Part shown: positions 9,734-19,452 of the stretch, one piece after another
Position numbering within the stretch: the first letter of the stretch is position 1
How the letters are laid out: each line of letters begins with the position of its first letter
NCBI RefSeq assembly: GCF_004770765.1
Contig: NZ_RQFK01000014.1
Coordinates: 76,403 to 140,402, forward strand
DNA from: Leptospira noumeaensis
GTDB taxonomy: Bacteria > Spirochaetota > Leptospiria > Leptospirales > Leptospiraceae
Direction of reading: 5' to 3'
DNA length: 64,000 nucleotides
Position numbers and translations under genes: made by a program
The notes under the pieces: generated by a model
The model's input: only the letters and a program-made list of their open reading frames with translations
Databases searched by the model: none
Told to the model about the DNA's origin: nothing

Positions 9734-10519
9734 ATGAAGCGAAACCGAAGTTACTATATCATTCTAGTCCTAATCCTGTTTGTAGTGACCTACTCCGCCT
9801 ATGCGGCCTACCAGAAGCAAAAAAATGGTCCTGTTTTTTTGGACAACCATGTCTTCCAACGTTATAACGAGCAGTGGGGACTTTGGGTCGACCTAAACGC
9901 CGAGAGAAAAAGCCTTCTCGAAAAAGCTTCCGAGTTTGGAATCCTAGCCCAAGAGGTGATGGAGATCAACAACCTAAAAGAAGCAGATCTAAAACGTTTG
10001 AAACGCTCTATATTTTTTCCTTACTCAGCAGAATACATGCGGGGACTCCAAGAAAAGGAACTCTTTCGCGAAACTGTTGAATCTCCCATTGACCAATTCA
10101 TTTGGCCGGTTCTTCCCAATCACAAATCTCGAATTTCTTCTCGGATTGGAAGGCGTTGGAACACCTGGCATACGGGTTTAGACATTGCCATTCCTAAAAA
10201 CTCCATTGTCCTTGCTGCTGCCGACGGGGTGGTGGAAGAAGCAAACCGAAGTGGTGACTATGGTTTGGCAGTCAAAATTTACCACCATGACATGAACCAC
10301 TTTCATACCGTTTATGGACACAACCAAGAGTTACTTGTGAAACCTGGCGATGTAGTTCGTAAAGGACAAATCATTGCATTCTCTGGAAATACAGGGAAGT
10401 CAACTGGTCCTCATGTTCACTTTGAAGTTCGATTCCATAACGTGTACCTCAATCCAGAAAACTTTCTCACTCCGTATGAAGAAGGTGTTGCCACAAGCAT
10501 CGTAGGATTTGCAGACTAA
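9734..10519 (+). CDS. M23-family (LytM-type) zinc metallopeptidase
   Basis: The 261-residue protein has an N-terminal membrane anchor (about residues 6-27), a helical linker, and a C-terminal peptidase M23 domain. The zinc ligands are visible: HTGLDIA near residue 152 (HxxxD) and GPHVHFEV near 228 (HxH). Such enzymes cut peptide cross-links in peptidoglycan or activate amidases during growth and division. The ATG at 9734 has GAGG at 9721-9724 as ribosome site; a TTG five codons upstream is less likely. The next gene starts 6 nt downstream, so they form one unit. Confidence 0.9.
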   Translation: MKRNRSYYIILVLILFVVTYSAYAAYQKQKNGPVFLDNHVFQRYNEQWGLWVDLNAERKSLLEKASEFGILAQEVMEINNLKEADLKRLKRSIFFPYSAEYMRGLQEKELFRETVESPIDQFIWPVLPNHKSRISSRIGRRWNTWHTGLDIAIPKNSIVLAAADGVVEEANRSGDYGLAVKIYHHDMNHFHTVYGHNQELLVKPGDVVRKGQIIAFSGNTGKSTGPHVHFEVRFHNVYLNPENFLTPYEEGVATSIVGFAD

Positions 10520-10525
10520 GTATTA

Positions 10526-11353
10526 GTGACGAACCTGACAAAGAATAGTTGGACGGACGAAATTTTCGACCGTCTGACAACCATCATACCAAAAGCTCCA
10601 GGCCTTGCCTGTTTTGATTTCGACAACACACTCATCCGTAACGACTTTGGTGAAAAAATCATGGAAGAACTCCTTCATGATGGACTTATCTACGTACAAA
10701 AAGATCTATCTGATTTTTTTCGTGATAAAGAAACATGGAAGGATCATACCAAGTTAGAAACTACCGAAAAAGAAAGATTAATTTGGGAAGAATACAGCTA
10801 CCAACTTAAAGAATACGGAATCGAAACGGGATACCGTTGGACTAGTTTTATCTTCCAAGGAATGAACCAAAACGAATACTATGAAGTGTCTAGACGCACT
10901 TGGGAAAGAGTCAACATTCCTAACAGTGATTCGGGTGTATTTCCACAAGTGGAAATGAAAGACCTCATTGGTTATTTAAATTACCACCATTGGACTGTTT
11001 ATATTGTGACTGCTTCCCCAGAACCTGGAATTGCTGCAGTTTCCCATTTTTTTCCTGTAGAAGAATCCAAAGTGATCGGGATGAGACAAGAGTTAGGTGA
11101 AGATGGAAAATACTCACACAAACTGATTGAACCTTATACCTATGGGGATGGAAAAGTCAAAGCCATAGAAGAAAGGATTGGTGTGTATCCAGACTTAGCT
11201 TTTGGAGATTCTTTTAATGACTATCCTATGCTTTGCCGGGCCAAACAAATGGCAGTGGGCATCAACCGTGACAATCCTGAATTTGCCAAAGCTTGTTCCG
11301 AAAAGGGAATTTATGTCCAACCTTATTTTACCTTTCCACCAGTATTCACATGA
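10526..11353 (+). CDS. HAD-superfamily phosphatase (SerB/HAD-IB-like)
   Basis: The 275-residue protein carries the haloacid dehalogenase motifs: FDFDNTL near residue 28 (nucleophile and acid/base Asp), TASPEPG near 158 (motif II position) and FGDSFNDYPML near 231 (motif IV). The cap between motifs I and II is about 110 residues and helical, as in the HAD-IB class of phosphoserine-phosphatase-like enzymes. The substrate is unknown. It starts with GTG 6 nt after the peptidase gene and its stop overlaps the ATG of the next gene, giving a tight operon. Confidence 0.85.
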   Translation: MTNLTKNSWTDEIFDRLTTIIPKAPGLACFDFDNTLIRNDFGEKIMEELLHDGLIYVQKDLSDFFRDKETWKDHTKLETTEKERLIWEEYSYQLKEYGIETGYRWTSFIFQGMNQNEYYEVSRRTWERVNIPNSDSGVFPQVEMKDLIGYLNYHHWTVYIVTASPEPGIAAVSHFFPVEESKVIGMRQELGEDGKYSHKLIEPYTYGDGKVKAIEERIGVYPDLAFGDSFNDYPMLCRAKQMAVGINRDNPEFAKACSEKGIYVQPYFTFPPVFT

Positions 11354-12036
11354 ACCGACTCTATTTAGTATCTAATTCCATTGGGAATGACGCCGACATC
11401 CCTCCTCGCACCAAAACCTTATTAGAAGAAGCCGACTGGATCATTGGTGAGGAACAAAGAACGACCTCAACGATACTGAAAAAGTTAGGAATCGCAAAAC
11501 CATTTGATCTACTCAACGAACACACTTCTCGTAAAGAGATGGATGAAATTGGGATGAAACTGGCGACTACAAAAAGAACCTGCCTCATTTCTGATTCAGG
11601 AAGTCCAGGCCTCGAAGATCCAGGCAAATGGCTTGTCCCTCTGGCATGGGAAATGGGTGTGGAAGTTCGTTCGGCTCCAGGTCCAACAGCCCTCGTCGCA
11701 GCCCTCACAAGTTCCGGATTTGCCACCTCCCCCTTTCTATTTTTGGGATTTTTGCCACGAGAAGAAAAGGAAAGAGAAAGGACTCTCAAACAATACTTGG
11801 GTCTTGGGATCACCATTGCCTTTTATGAAACCGCCTACCGAGCCAAACACTGCTTAGAAACCTTGTCAAAAATTCTCCCAGGCGACCGTCAGATTTTTCT
11901 TGCCCTTGGGATTTCCATGGCGAGCGAAACCAGCTACCGAGGTTCGGCCAAAGAAATTCATAAAAAATTTCCACAAGGCCTAAAACTCCCCCCGGTCTTT
12001 GTGATTGAAGAGAAAAAAGAAAGGTCGAAACGATAG
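11350..12036 (+). CDS. Tetrapyrrole-methylase-family SAM methyltransferase (RsmI-like)
   Basis: The 228-residue product starts NRLYLVSNSIGNDADIP, which matches the opening of RsmI, the enzyme that 2'-O-methylates C1402 of 16S rRNA. Further family marks are SDSGSPGLEDPG near residue 80 and SAPGPTALVAALTSSGF near 108. It is shorter than a typical RsmI (about 280 residues) and the IGNLxDIT motif is altered, so it may be a divergent paralogue with a different target. The ATG overlaps the previous stop (ATGA); the open frame upstream of it lies inside the phosphatase gene and is not used. Confidence 0.75.
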   Translation: MNRLYLVSNSIGNDADIPPRTKTLLEEADWIIGEEQRTTSTILKKLGIAKPFDLLNEHTSRKEMDEIGMKLATTKRTCLISDSGSPGLEDPGKWLVPLAWEMGVEVRSAPGPTALVAALTSSGFATSPFLFLGFLPREEKERERTLKQYLGLGITIAFYETAYRAKHCLETLSKILPGDRQIFLALGISMASETSYRGSAKEIHKKFPQGLKLPPVFVIEEKKERSKR

Positions 12037-12075
12037 TTTCTTGACAGTACCTCTGTTATATTGGACGCTTGGACA

Positions 12076-12699
12076 ATGGTAAGTAAAGTAGAGCAACCGA
12101 GTGACGGAATAGACCAATTGATTTCAGAATCAGGCGATTATATAACAGATGTCGTCAAAGAAAATCTGAAACTCATCCGCCATACAAAAGGTTTTTCTTT
12201 GGACAAACTCGCAAACCGATGTGGTGTGAGCCGCGCGATGTTATCGCAGATCGAACAAGGAAAATCGGTACCCACAATTTCTGTGTTATGGAAAATTGCA
12301 AACGGACTCAACGTTCCTTTTTCCGAACTCCTTAAAGAAAAGAACCAAGACGGAATTCATATCCTCAAAGCAGAAAACTCAAAAGTATTGTATTCCAATT
12401 CCAAAGTTTTTGCAAGTCGCGCACTGTTTCCCTTCCTTGGAAATCGTAAAACAGAATTTTATGAACTGATTTTAAAACCAGGTGGACATGAAGTTGCAGA
12501 ACCACATAAAACAGGAACCACTGAAAACTTGGTTGTTGTTTCCGGCAAACTACGGTTACGCGTTGGTGAAAAAGTTGTAGAACTTGACCAAAAAGATTCT
12601 GTGTTTTTTAAAGCTGATGTTTCGCATGAGTATTCCAATCCCACAGACCAAGAAACTTTAATGTATCTTGTTATGGATTACACGGACGAAATAGGTTAA
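12076..12699 (+). CDS. XRE-family regulator with C-terminal cupin domain
   Basis: A helix-turn-helix of the Cro/C1 (XRE) type covers residues about 35-90 ([22 protein letters not shown]), and a cupin barrel covers about 125-200 ([28 protein letters not shown]). This two-domain arrangement is common in regulators that sense a small molecule in the cupin pocket. The ATG at 12076 has no clear ribosome site; TTG 12061 is an alternative. The stop is 2 nt before the next gene. The ligand and targets are unknown. Confidence 0.9.
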   Translation: MVSKVEQPSDGIDQLISESGDYITDVVKENLKLIRHTKGFSLDKLANRCGVSRAMLSQIEQGKSVPTISVLWKIANGLNVPFSELLKEKNQDGIHILKAENSKVLYSNSKVFASRALFPFLGNRKTEFYELILKPGGHEVAEPHKTGTTENLVVVSGKLRLRVGEKVVELDQKDSVFFKADVSHEYSNPTDQETLMYLVMDYTDEIG

Positions 12700-12701
12700 G
12701 A

Positions 12702-13628
12702 TTGGAATACAGAGAACTCAAAGTCAATTTACCCAAAGAATTATCTGACAGTTTTTACGAACTGTTGGATACATTACAATGTGCTGGTTATTACGAAATT
12801 TTATTTGATGGAGAAGCTCCCAAAGAAAAAGACCAGGGCCTAATCCGAGACAATACCAACATTCGAATTTATCTTCAAACCGATGAAATAGACAAAGAAC
12901 TAAAGGTTCTTATCTTTTTAAAAATCCATGCTCCAAATAATTCGAATTCAGAATCTCGAAACATTGAAACTCGAGACTACGAAGAAGCTTACAAAGAATA
13001 TTATAAACCATTTCCGATTGGAACCAAACTTTGGGTGATCCCAACTTGGGAAAAAAATGAACCGGATACCATCAAACTTTGGAAACCAAACGGTGGGATT
13101 CCCCTCTTCATCAATCCAGGTGTTGCATTCGGAACAGGACACCACGAAACCACCAAACTTATATTAGAGTATTTAGATGAACTTTATACTAAGGGTGAGT
13201 TCCAATTTTTATCCGCTTGTGATGTGGGAACGGGTTCAGGAATTTTATCCATTGGCCTTGCTAAATTCGGAGTATCCAAAATTTTTGCTTTGGACATTGA
13301 TCCCAATGCGGTGAAAGCAGCTTGGTCCAATTGGACGGAGAACGAATACCCAAAGGGATTTCAATTTAGTGTGGAAGAATCCGGAATCGATAATCCCAAG
13401 TTATCGAATTTCAAATATGATTTAGCGATTGCCAATATTACCTATGCCGTATTATCACAAAACATTCGTCATCTGGCAAAAATTGACGCACCAAGAATCA
13501 TTTTTTCTGGAATCATCACTGAAAAAAAAGATCAGTTCTTAGGTTTATTACAAAGCCATTTACCAGGCAAACTCCTCTACTCCAAAGAATGGAATGAATG
13601 GTGGGTTCTCGACTGGGTTCGTAACTAA
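12702..13628 (+). CDS. prmA: PrmA-like ribosomal protein L11 methyltransferase
   Basis: PrmA trimethylates ribosomal protein L11. The 308-residue protein has the diagnostic PGVAFGTGHHETTKL near residue 143, the SAM loop DVGTGSGILSIGLAKFG near 176, ALDIDPNAVKAAW near 197, and DLAIANITYAVL near 240 (NPPY-like position, here NITY as in PrmA, which has NIL). It starts with TTG two bases after the XRE-cupin gene. The N-terminal 120 residues are divergent, so a related protein methyltransferase is possible. Confidence 0.85.
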   Translation: MEYRELKVNLPKELSDSFYELLDTLQCAGYYEILFDGEAPKEKDQGLIRDNTNIRIYLQTDEIDKELKVLIFLKIHAPNNSNSESRNIETRDYEEAYKEYYKPFPIGTKLWVIPTWEKNEPDTIKLWKPNGGIPLFINPGVAFGTGHHETTKLILEYLDELYTKGEFQFLSACDVGTGSGILSIGLAKFGVSKIFALDIDPNAVKAAWSNWTENEYPKGFQFSVEESGIDNPKLSNFKYDLAIANITYAVLSQNIRHLAKIDAPRIIFSGIITEKKDQFLGLLQSHLPGKLLYSKEWNEWWVLDWVRN

Positions 13629-15739
13629 TCTTTATTTAAATATTTAATTAAACTTACCTGGTTTCCCCTATCGTTGTATTCGATACGATCAAAAACAGAC
13701 TTTGTCATTAGAATTCCACGTCCATGTTGCACATGGGCTTCGTTCATTGCTTCTATTGATTTTTCCATATGTTTTTTATGATCAAAACCACGACCTTCAT
13801 CTGTGATTCGATAGGCTACGTATTCTTTGGTAAATGAATATTCGATTTTGACTCGTTTTTGGCTATAACGCGGATCTTCTTGTCTTTTTTGTAAAAACTC
13901 TAAATAATTTCCATCGATGAGGGCCTTCGACTTTTCATCAAAACTAATATTTAAATTTCCATGTTCCACTGCATTGATTATAATTTCACGAACAGAAGAT
14001 CTAACTTCCGTTTGCTCAATTGTATTTAAGTATTTTGCAAGTTGAGAAGTGATCTTTTGAGAGACAAGTTCCGCATTACGTAAGTAATTATTCATGGAAA
14101 GTTCAATTTTTTCTGATTCAATGAGTTGGATGATGGTGTCTTCATATTGAGAAGACATAGTAACAAGAACTTCTCTTGTTTCATCAAAGTCGATGTACTG
14201 CAATCGGCAATACATCTCTTTTGGTTCTTTTACATATTTTTGACCAAACTCTGTTTTGAAATTAATAATGGAACCTGTCATTTTTAAATCAGTAAGTTTG
14301 TCATTAACATACATCACATTATAATCTGATTTTTGATCCCTACCCATATAGAGTAAGTCTGTGATTTTTTTCCCACGTAAATCATCCAATCGAAAACCCA
14401 TATGTTTTGATAGTGCCCTGTTCGCATTGATGACTTCAAAATTTTCGTTCATCATAAGAATCACTTCATCAGATCCTTGGAAAATTTCTCGGAACCGTTT
14501 TTCGGATTCTTCAATTTTCAATTTTGCATGCGAAAGTTCTCTTAGATTGTCTCTGAGACTTCTTGTAAGAAAGTTAATTCTATCAGCAAGACCAAGTGAC
14601 AACAAAATTGTTTGTAAGGCAGTTCCTATTTGGATGGTCCAACGTGTGATTTGGTTGTCTGGTAAAATACCCAAACTCTTCAATGAATACAAAAGAACAC
14701 CCAATAGAAAAAAAGACCAAGAGATCAAAAAATACCGAGCCGCCCTGACATTGGATAAATAAGTAGAGGCACCACTAAAAACCATAATGAGAGCCGTCGG
14801 AACCGTTAGAAAAATGGCAGTCACCATCGCAATACGGTAATGAAGAAAAAACAAAAGTCCTGAAAAGAGAAATAAAATCCCTGTCCACACCCACATGATT
14901 TTTGAAATTTTTGGTAAGTGTTTTTTTAAATTGAGATAGTTGTCCGTAAAAAAGATTCCAGTGATACAAGAGAAACAAATAAAAAAAGGAAGGGAATAGT
15001 TTCCCCAAAAAATCCAATCCGGCCAAAGATACTGAAAGGCAAACCCGTTGTTAATCAAATGGAAAAAGAAAATGGAACTAATAAAAAATAGATAATAAAG
15101 ATAACTTTTTTCATAAGTGAAGATATAGATAAAAAAGTTATAAGCAACCATCACAAACAAAATCCCATAAAACAATCCAAAGATCATTTGTTCTTTGTTC
15201 AATTGGTCATAAAACTCTCGTTCTGTCCATATACTAAGTGTTAGTGGAATTGTAGATTCGGATTGGATTCGTAAATAATATATGGAACTAGAACCCGGTG
15301 CCGATTCTAATGGATATACAGGATTTCTATAGTCCAAATTTCTTTTTGAAAATGGATGGATATCACCTAAGGTTCTCACAAGTGTTTTGGGAAGGTTGTT
15401 TCCAAAAATCTGAATTTCATCTAAGAGAGGAAAATCAAATACTAAATTCCAACGGATGAGTTCCTCTGTGGGATTTTGAACTTGCACCCGAACCCAAAAT
15501 GTCGACCGAGAAAAACCCAAATTGGGTGAGGTGATTTTTTGAAATCGGGAATCGTTTGATCCATTGATGATACTTGTTTCTGACAGAGAGAGGTCTTTGT
15601 CTTCTAAAACCAGAACTTCTTGCCAAATCAGTTTTCCCGAAAGTTGGGGCGAAAGTACAATGGCGGATTCCGAAAACAAAATTCCCGGGAAAAATACAAC
15701 GAGGCTAACAAAATAAATTTTCAAATGGCGGAAAAACAA
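13625..15739 (-). CDS. 7TM-DISM membrane sensor with PAS and RsbW-like ATPase domains
   Basis: This 704-residue sensor has a signal peptide, an extracellular 7TMR-DISM beta domain (about residues 35-165, with STFWVRVQVQNP), seven transmembrane helices (about 185-390), a short coiled coil, a PAS domain (about 420-530) and a C-terminal GHKL ATPase of the anti-sigma/RsbW type (NAVEHGN near 595; DEGRGFD near 650; HGRGI near 677). There is no obvious histidine phospho-acceptor box, so the output may be a serine kinase or anti-sigma activity rather than a two-component relay. It converges on prmA with a 4-nt overlap and is divergent from the amine oxidase gene. Confidence 0.85.
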   Translation of the reverse strand: MFFRHLKIYFVSLVVFFPGILFSESAIVLSPQLSGKLIWQEVLVLEDKDLSLSETSIINGSNDSRFQKITSPNLGFSRSTFWVRVQVQNPTEELIRWNLVFDFPLLDEIQIFGNNLPKTLVRTLGDIHPFSKRNLDYRNPVYPLESAPGSSSIYYLRIQSESTIPLTLSIWTEREFYDQLNKEQMIFGLFYGILFVMVAYNFFIYIFTYEKSYLYYLFFISSIFFFHLINNGFAFQYLWPDWIFWGNYSLPFFICFSCITGIFFTDNYLNLKKHLPKISKIMWVWTGILFLFSGLLFFLHYRIAMVTAIFLTVPTALIMVFSGASTYLSNVRAARYFLISWSFFLLGVLLYSLKSLGILPDNQITRWTIQIGTALQTILLSLGLADRINFLTRSLRDNLRELSHAKLKIEESEKRFREIFQGSDEVILMMNENFEVINANRALSKHMGFRLDDLRGKKITDLLYMGRDQKSDYNVMYVNDKLTDLKMTGSIINFKTEFGQKYVKEPKEMYCRLQYIDFDETREVLVTMSSQYEDTIIQLIESEKIELSMNNYLRNAELVSQKITSQLAKYLNTIEQTEVRSSVREIIINAVEHGNLNISFDEKSKALIDGNYLEFLQKRQEDPRYSQKRVKIEYSFTKEYVAYRITDEGRGFDHKKHMEKSIEAMNEAHVQHGRGILMTKSVFDRIEYNDRGNQVSLIKYLNKD

Positions 15740-15843
15740 AGTATAGATCTCCCAATTCGCTTAAAAAGACAAAGTTACTAGATTGTATTTTTCTAATTTT
15801 TCTAGCCTTTTTTGTTTCCTTTGTCAAAATAGGGGAAAGTTCT

Positions 15844-17220
15844 ATGAATCGAAAAAGTTTCTTACAAAAGCTGAGCGCTGTTACCTTCGGGGCAGGATTG
15901 ATCCTTCCCAAAAAAACATTCGGACAAACCACAACAGTTACGACTGCCGAAACCAAACCCAAGTCTAGCGGTGGAAAAAAAGCTGTCGTTCTCGGTGGTG
16001 GCCTCTCGGGACTCTACTCTGCCTATCTGTTAAAACAAACAGGGTATGATGTCACCATCATTGAAAGGGGAGAAAAATTAGGTGGGCGGATTGCCACCTA
16101 TGAAAATGCAGAACTTGGAATCTTACAAGATTTAGGTGGAGAGTGGATTGGAGAAGGACAATCGGACATCAAAAGTTTGATCAAACAACTGGGTTTGGAT
16201 TTAATTCCTTCTAATATTACAGACAGATTTTCACTTCAAAAATCGAATTCTGATTCATTAAAAATCTCATCTTCTTCTCTGGAAACCTTGGACAAGGTCA
16301 TCGAACTCCATAAGTCTCTGGGAAACACACAAAAACAAGGATTGGACAAAATCAATTTTTCATCCTATGCCCGCTACCAAGGATTAACTGAAGAAGAAAT
16401 TCGTTCTATGAACGAATTATACCGAGTCATCTTAGGTGCCGATTTAAATCAAATTTCAAGCGAATCTGTGTTAGATGACCTTTCGGCTTTCCAATCAGCT
16501 TTGAAACCAAAATTTCAAGTGCGTGGTGGAGCTGAACGAATCATAAAAGAACTATCTAATTCTTTACGAAACCAAGAATTCATTTTAGGAGAAACAGTCA
16601 CAAAGGTTTCTCAACAAAAAAACCAAGTTACCGTAGAACTGTCATCTGGACGTTCCGTAAAGGGAAGTTTGGTAGTTTGTTCTCTCCCTTCTGCTGCGGT
16701 TCTGGATATCAAATGGACACCGGGTTTACCAAAGGATTTGATTTACTCTGCCCTTCGGATGCAAACGGGAAAAATATCCAAAAACTTAAGTTTGGTCAAA
16801 TCCAAAGATTCCTTGTCGAAGTTATTTTTATCCACCAACACGGCCGCAGAAACCTTATATGTATCAGAATCTGCCATTGGAAACAACGTAACTGCTGTTA
16901 CTTCCATAAGCACAGGAGATAGAGCTTCTTTATTCGAAAAAGGTAGTGATCGTCAGAAAAAAAATCTAATGACCTCTTCCTTAGAAGAAGTAAACGATTT
17001 GGAACTTATCCTCGATTCACCTTTTATCTTTCATAGTTTCCAAAAATCAACGGGAAGAGCGGGATTTGTTTCTTTGTTTCCACCGGGTAGTTTTGGAATC
17101 AAAGATATTTGGGCCGAACCTTTCGAAAGAGTCTTTTTTGCAGGAGAACATTTGGCATTCCATACGGGAAGTATGGATTCTGCCGTTGCCTCTGCCATCC
17201 AAGCCGTCAGTAGAACATAA
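15844..17220 (+). CDS. FAD-dependent amine oxidase (monoamine-oxidase fold), exported
   Basis: The 458-residue protein has an N-terminal export signal with a Tat-like NRKSFLQKL segment (one Arg of the usual pair replaced by Lys) and then a Rossmann motif, VVLGGGLSGLYSAYLL near residue 49, followed by ERGEKLGGRI near 75. The C-terminus has FFAGEHLAFHTGSMDSAV, the second FAD contact of flavin amine oxidases. It is expected to oxidise an amine to an aldehyde or imine in the periplasm. The substrate is unknown. It stands alone between two minus-strand genes. Confidence 0.85.
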   Translation: MNRKSFLQKLSAVTFGAGLILPKKTFGQTTTVTTAETKPKSSGGKKAVVLGGGLSGLYSAYLLKQTGYDVTIIERGEKLGGRIATYENAELGILQDLGGEWIGEGQSDIKSLIKQLGLDLIPSNITDRFSLQKSNSDSLKISSSSLETLDKVIELHKSLGNTQKQGLDKINFSSYARYQGLTEEEIRSMNELYRVILGADLNQISSESVLDDLSAFQSALKPKFQVRGGAERIIKELSNSLRNQEFILGETVTKVSQQKNQVTVELSSGRSVKGSLVVCSLPSAAVLDIKWTPGLPKDLIYSALRMQTGKISKNLSLVKSKDSLSKLFLSTNTAAETLYVSESAIGNNVTAVTSISTGDRASLFEKGSDRQKKNLMTSSLEEVNDLELILDSPFIFHSFQKSTGRAGFVSLFPPGSFGIKDIWAEPFERVFFAGEHLAFHTGSMDSAVASAIQAVSRT

Positions 17221-17222
17221 AC

Positions 17223-18338
17223 TTATGTGTTTTTTAATCCGAAGAGAAACCTTAATGGTTTTATCTTTCGGATTAAAAATTCATATAGAAAAAAACTGCC
17301 ACCTAACACCACCATTATATGCAGTGAAAATTTAGTCCACAAACTCCAATCCAAATTCCGTATCCAAAATGCATACAGGAGAGAGATGGGATGGTGGACT
17401 AAGTAAATGGGGAGACTTGCCTCAATCAAATAAGATCCTAATTTACCTTCTTTGTTTCCGAATGTTTGCAATACTGATACAAGAAAACTAGTCCACAGGA
17501 AGGGAGACAAAACCCATAAAAAAATATGAAATCCCCTAATCCAAACATTCACATATTGAAAATAGATCCAAAGCGGATCTTCAATTTCCATATCTTTAAA
17601 TAACAAATACACAACGATAGCCCAAACAAAAATCGCCAATGTTTTGGTATTGGAATGGTTATTTTTTTGGATTAATATGGTTTTCCAATGATAAGTGAAT
17701 ATTCCTGTTAGAAAAAATGAAAACTGGAATACAAAGGTGAGTTTAAAAATCCCGTAATAGGATTCTCCTTTTGAAATTTGTGAATGTGAGAAAAATACAA
17801 AAAGAAAACAGATAGATAGAAGAAATAAATATCTAGGAAGTCCACTTTGAATTTTATCCCAGATCTTAAGAGTAAAAAAGGATTTAGGAATCAAACTATA
17901 AAGAATGCTAAAACAAAACAAATCAACTAAAAACCAAATATGGGAATGTTGGAAATGATCCTTGGTAAAAAAATATTCCAAAAAAGGAAGAAGTTCTAAC
18001 TCTTTTGTTTTTATTTTTTCTGTGAGATAATATTGAATGGGTGCTAAAAAAATCAGTCCAAAAATCGTAGGTACCAAAACTCTTTTGAATCTTGCTTCCA
18101 AATAAAACAAAGATCCTTTTTTTTCCCAGACCATAGCGGAAAAAAAACCGGAAATCATATAAAACATAGGCATCCGATAACTGTGGATCCAATAACAAAA
18201 GTAGGATAGAACATCACTCCTGTTTGTATCCTGAATGGCATATTTGATATCCGAAGAATACACAATGGCTGCATGGAACACAATTCCAAGTAAGAGTGCA
18301 AAGGATCGTAAATTATCTAGGTAAACCAATCTTCCCAT
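17223..18338 (-). CDS. Acyltransferase family 3 integral membrane protein
   Basis: The 371-residue protein has about ten membrane helices and the acyltransferase-3 opening YLDNLRSFALLLGIVFHAA, whose Arg and His lie at the catalytic face. These enzymes acetylate or succinylate surface sugars, peptidoglycan or lipids. MPMFYMISGFFSAM near residue 58 is another family block. It ends 3 nt from the convergently oriented amine oxidase gene. The acceptor is unknown. Confidence 0.9.
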   Translation of the reverse strand: MGRLVYLDNLRSFALLLGIVFHAAIVYSSDIKYAIQDTNRSDVLSYFCYWIHSYRMPMFYMISGFFSAMVWEKKGSLFYLEARFKRVLVPTIFGLIFLAPIQYYLTEKIKTKELELLPFLEYFFTKDHFQHSHIWFLVDLFCFSILYSLIPKSFFTLKIWDKIQSGLPRYLFLLSICFLFVFFSHSQISKGESYYGIFKLTFVFQFSFFLTGIFTYHWKTILIQKNNHSNTKTLAIFVWAIVVYLLFKDMEIEDPLWIYFQYVNVWIRGFHIFLWVLSPFLWTSFLVSVLQTFGNKEGKLGSYLIEASLPIYLVHHPISLLYAFWIRNLDWSLWTKFSLHIMVVLGGSFFLYEFLIRKIKPLRFLFGLKNT

Positions 18339-18387
18339 TCTTACAACTTTTCCTTGACGAAGAGAAAAAAACAGATTTTTTTAAACT

Positions 18388-18681
18388 ATGACGGAAAGTC
18401 CCTCGGATTCATTTTTCTCCGATGTGAGTGATGAAGAAATTGCTCGAGAAAGAAGAAAAGCAAAAGAGTTAAAAGCCAGTGCCTGGTGGAAGAACAAACG
18501 TTCTTCTGGGATTTGTCATTACTGCGGAAAAAAATTTAAAGTAGATGAACTTACGATGGACCACCTAATTCCAATCATACGAGGAGGAAAATCAGTGAAA
18601 GCTAATTTAGTTCCTGCTTGTAAAGAATGTAATTTCAAAAAAAAACACAGCTTACCTTTTGAGAAGGAGTTCTTTTCCTAA
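18388..18681 (+). CDS. Small HNH endonuclease-domain protein
   Basis: The 97-residue protein carries a complete HNH zinc module: CHYCG near residue 47, MDHLIPIIRGGKS near 61 (catalytic His) and NLVPACKECNFKK near 77. Proteins of this size can be nicking nucleases in diverse roles, including repair, restriction and phage defence; the single-domain form gives no target. The stop overlaps the ATG of the DUF1292 gene (TAATG), implying co-translation. Confidence 0.9.
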   Translation: MTESPSDSFFSDVSDEEIARERRKAKELKASAWWKNKRSSGICHYCGKKFKVDELTMDHLIPIIRGGKSVKANLVPACKECNFKKKHSLPFEKEFFS

Positions 18682-19046
18682 TGGACATGAAGGATTTAGG
18701 ATTTCAAGGAGATGACTTTCTTCCATCCAGAGTCACAGAAGAAATTGATCTTGTAGATGAGAAGGGAAACAACTACCAGTGGGAAGTGTTTTATTCCTTT
18801 TCACAAATGGGAAATGATTATCTTGTTTTCCTTCCTTCCACAGAAGCGGAATTTCAATTTGTCAATGTTGAAATTGATGATCCTGATTCCGATGTCCCCG
18901 GATACATTGTTATGCGAATTGGACAAGATGAATCCGGAGAGGAAATTTTAGAAGAAATTCTGGATGACGACGAATTAGAAGAAATTCGTGAATATGTGGA
19001 AGATGAAATTGGGATTGTTGGACAATTTCTCAACCGGGAGGAATGA
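18681..19046 (+). CDS. DUF1292-family acidic protein
   Basis: The 121-residue acidic protein matches the DUF1292 (YrzB) pattern, with IDLVDEKGNNYQWEVFYSF near residue 16 and a run of Asp and Glu near the C-terminus (ILEEILDDDELEEI). The function of the family is unknown. The start ATG overlaps the HNH stop; a second ATG two codons later is equally placed. Its 3' end overlaps the convergent MaoC gene by 17 nt. Confidence 0.8.
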   Translation: MDMKDLGFQGDDFLPSRVTEEIDLVDEKGNNYQWEVFYSFSQMGNDYLVFLPSTEAEFQFVNVEIDDPDSDVPGYIVMRIGQDESGEEILEEILDDDELEEIREYVEDEIGIVGQFLNREE

Positions 19047-19452
19047 CAAGAGTTTCCCCTTTACTCACCACTTCTGATTTTTGATTGGTCCAAACAATTT
19101 TCATTTTCACAGCTTTCAATCTTTCTACTTTTTCCACAACTTCCACAGAACATGTGATTGTATCTCCAAAATATACTGGTTTACGAAACTTAGTTGTGGT
19201 TTCTAAAGCAACTGTTCCAAGTCCAGGTAGTTTCATCCCAAGAACTGGTGCCAGTAAAGAAGCAGCAAGACCTCCATGAGCAATCCTTGTTCCAAAGTTT
19301 GTTGTTTTTGCATACTCTTCATCGACATGAAGTGGATTAAAATCTCCACTGATCCCTGCAAATAAATACACATCTGTTTCCGTAATGGTTTTGCTAAAGG
19401 ATGCAGAATCTCCTATTTGGATTTCTAAAAAACTTTTACCCTTTTGGTACAT
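19030..19452 (-). CDS. MaoC-like (R)-specific enoyl-CoA hydratase
   Basis: The 140-residue hot-dog-fold protein has the hydratase signature SGDFNPLHVDEEYA near residue 36 and RIAHG near 56, with the catalytic Asp and His of PhaJ/MaoC enzymes. It would hydrate enoyl-CoA to (R)-3-hydroxyacyl-CoA in fatty acid or polyhydroxyalkanoate metabolism. It is followed upstream on the same strand by the kinase gene, whose 3' end it overlaps by 17 nt, and it lies near the acyl-CoA dehydrogenase and ligase, consistent with fatty acid oxidation. Confidence 0.9.
   Translation of the reverse strand: MYQKGKSFLEIQIGDSASFSKTITETDVYLFAGISGDFNPLHVDEEYAKTTNFGTRIAHGGLAASLLAPVLGMKLPGLGTVALETTTKFRKPVYFGDTITCSVEVVEKVERLKAVKMKIVWTNQKSEVVSKGETLVIPPG

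Noticed and set aside
12041..12062. TTGACA before the XRE-cupin gene as a promoter
   Set aside because: The only TA-rich -10-like hexamer is 9 nt away; at 16-18 nt there is no fit.
14361..14762. Plus-strand frame of 133 codons inside the DISM sensor gene
   Set aside because: It is antisense to a well-supported gene and shows no family features or ribosome site.
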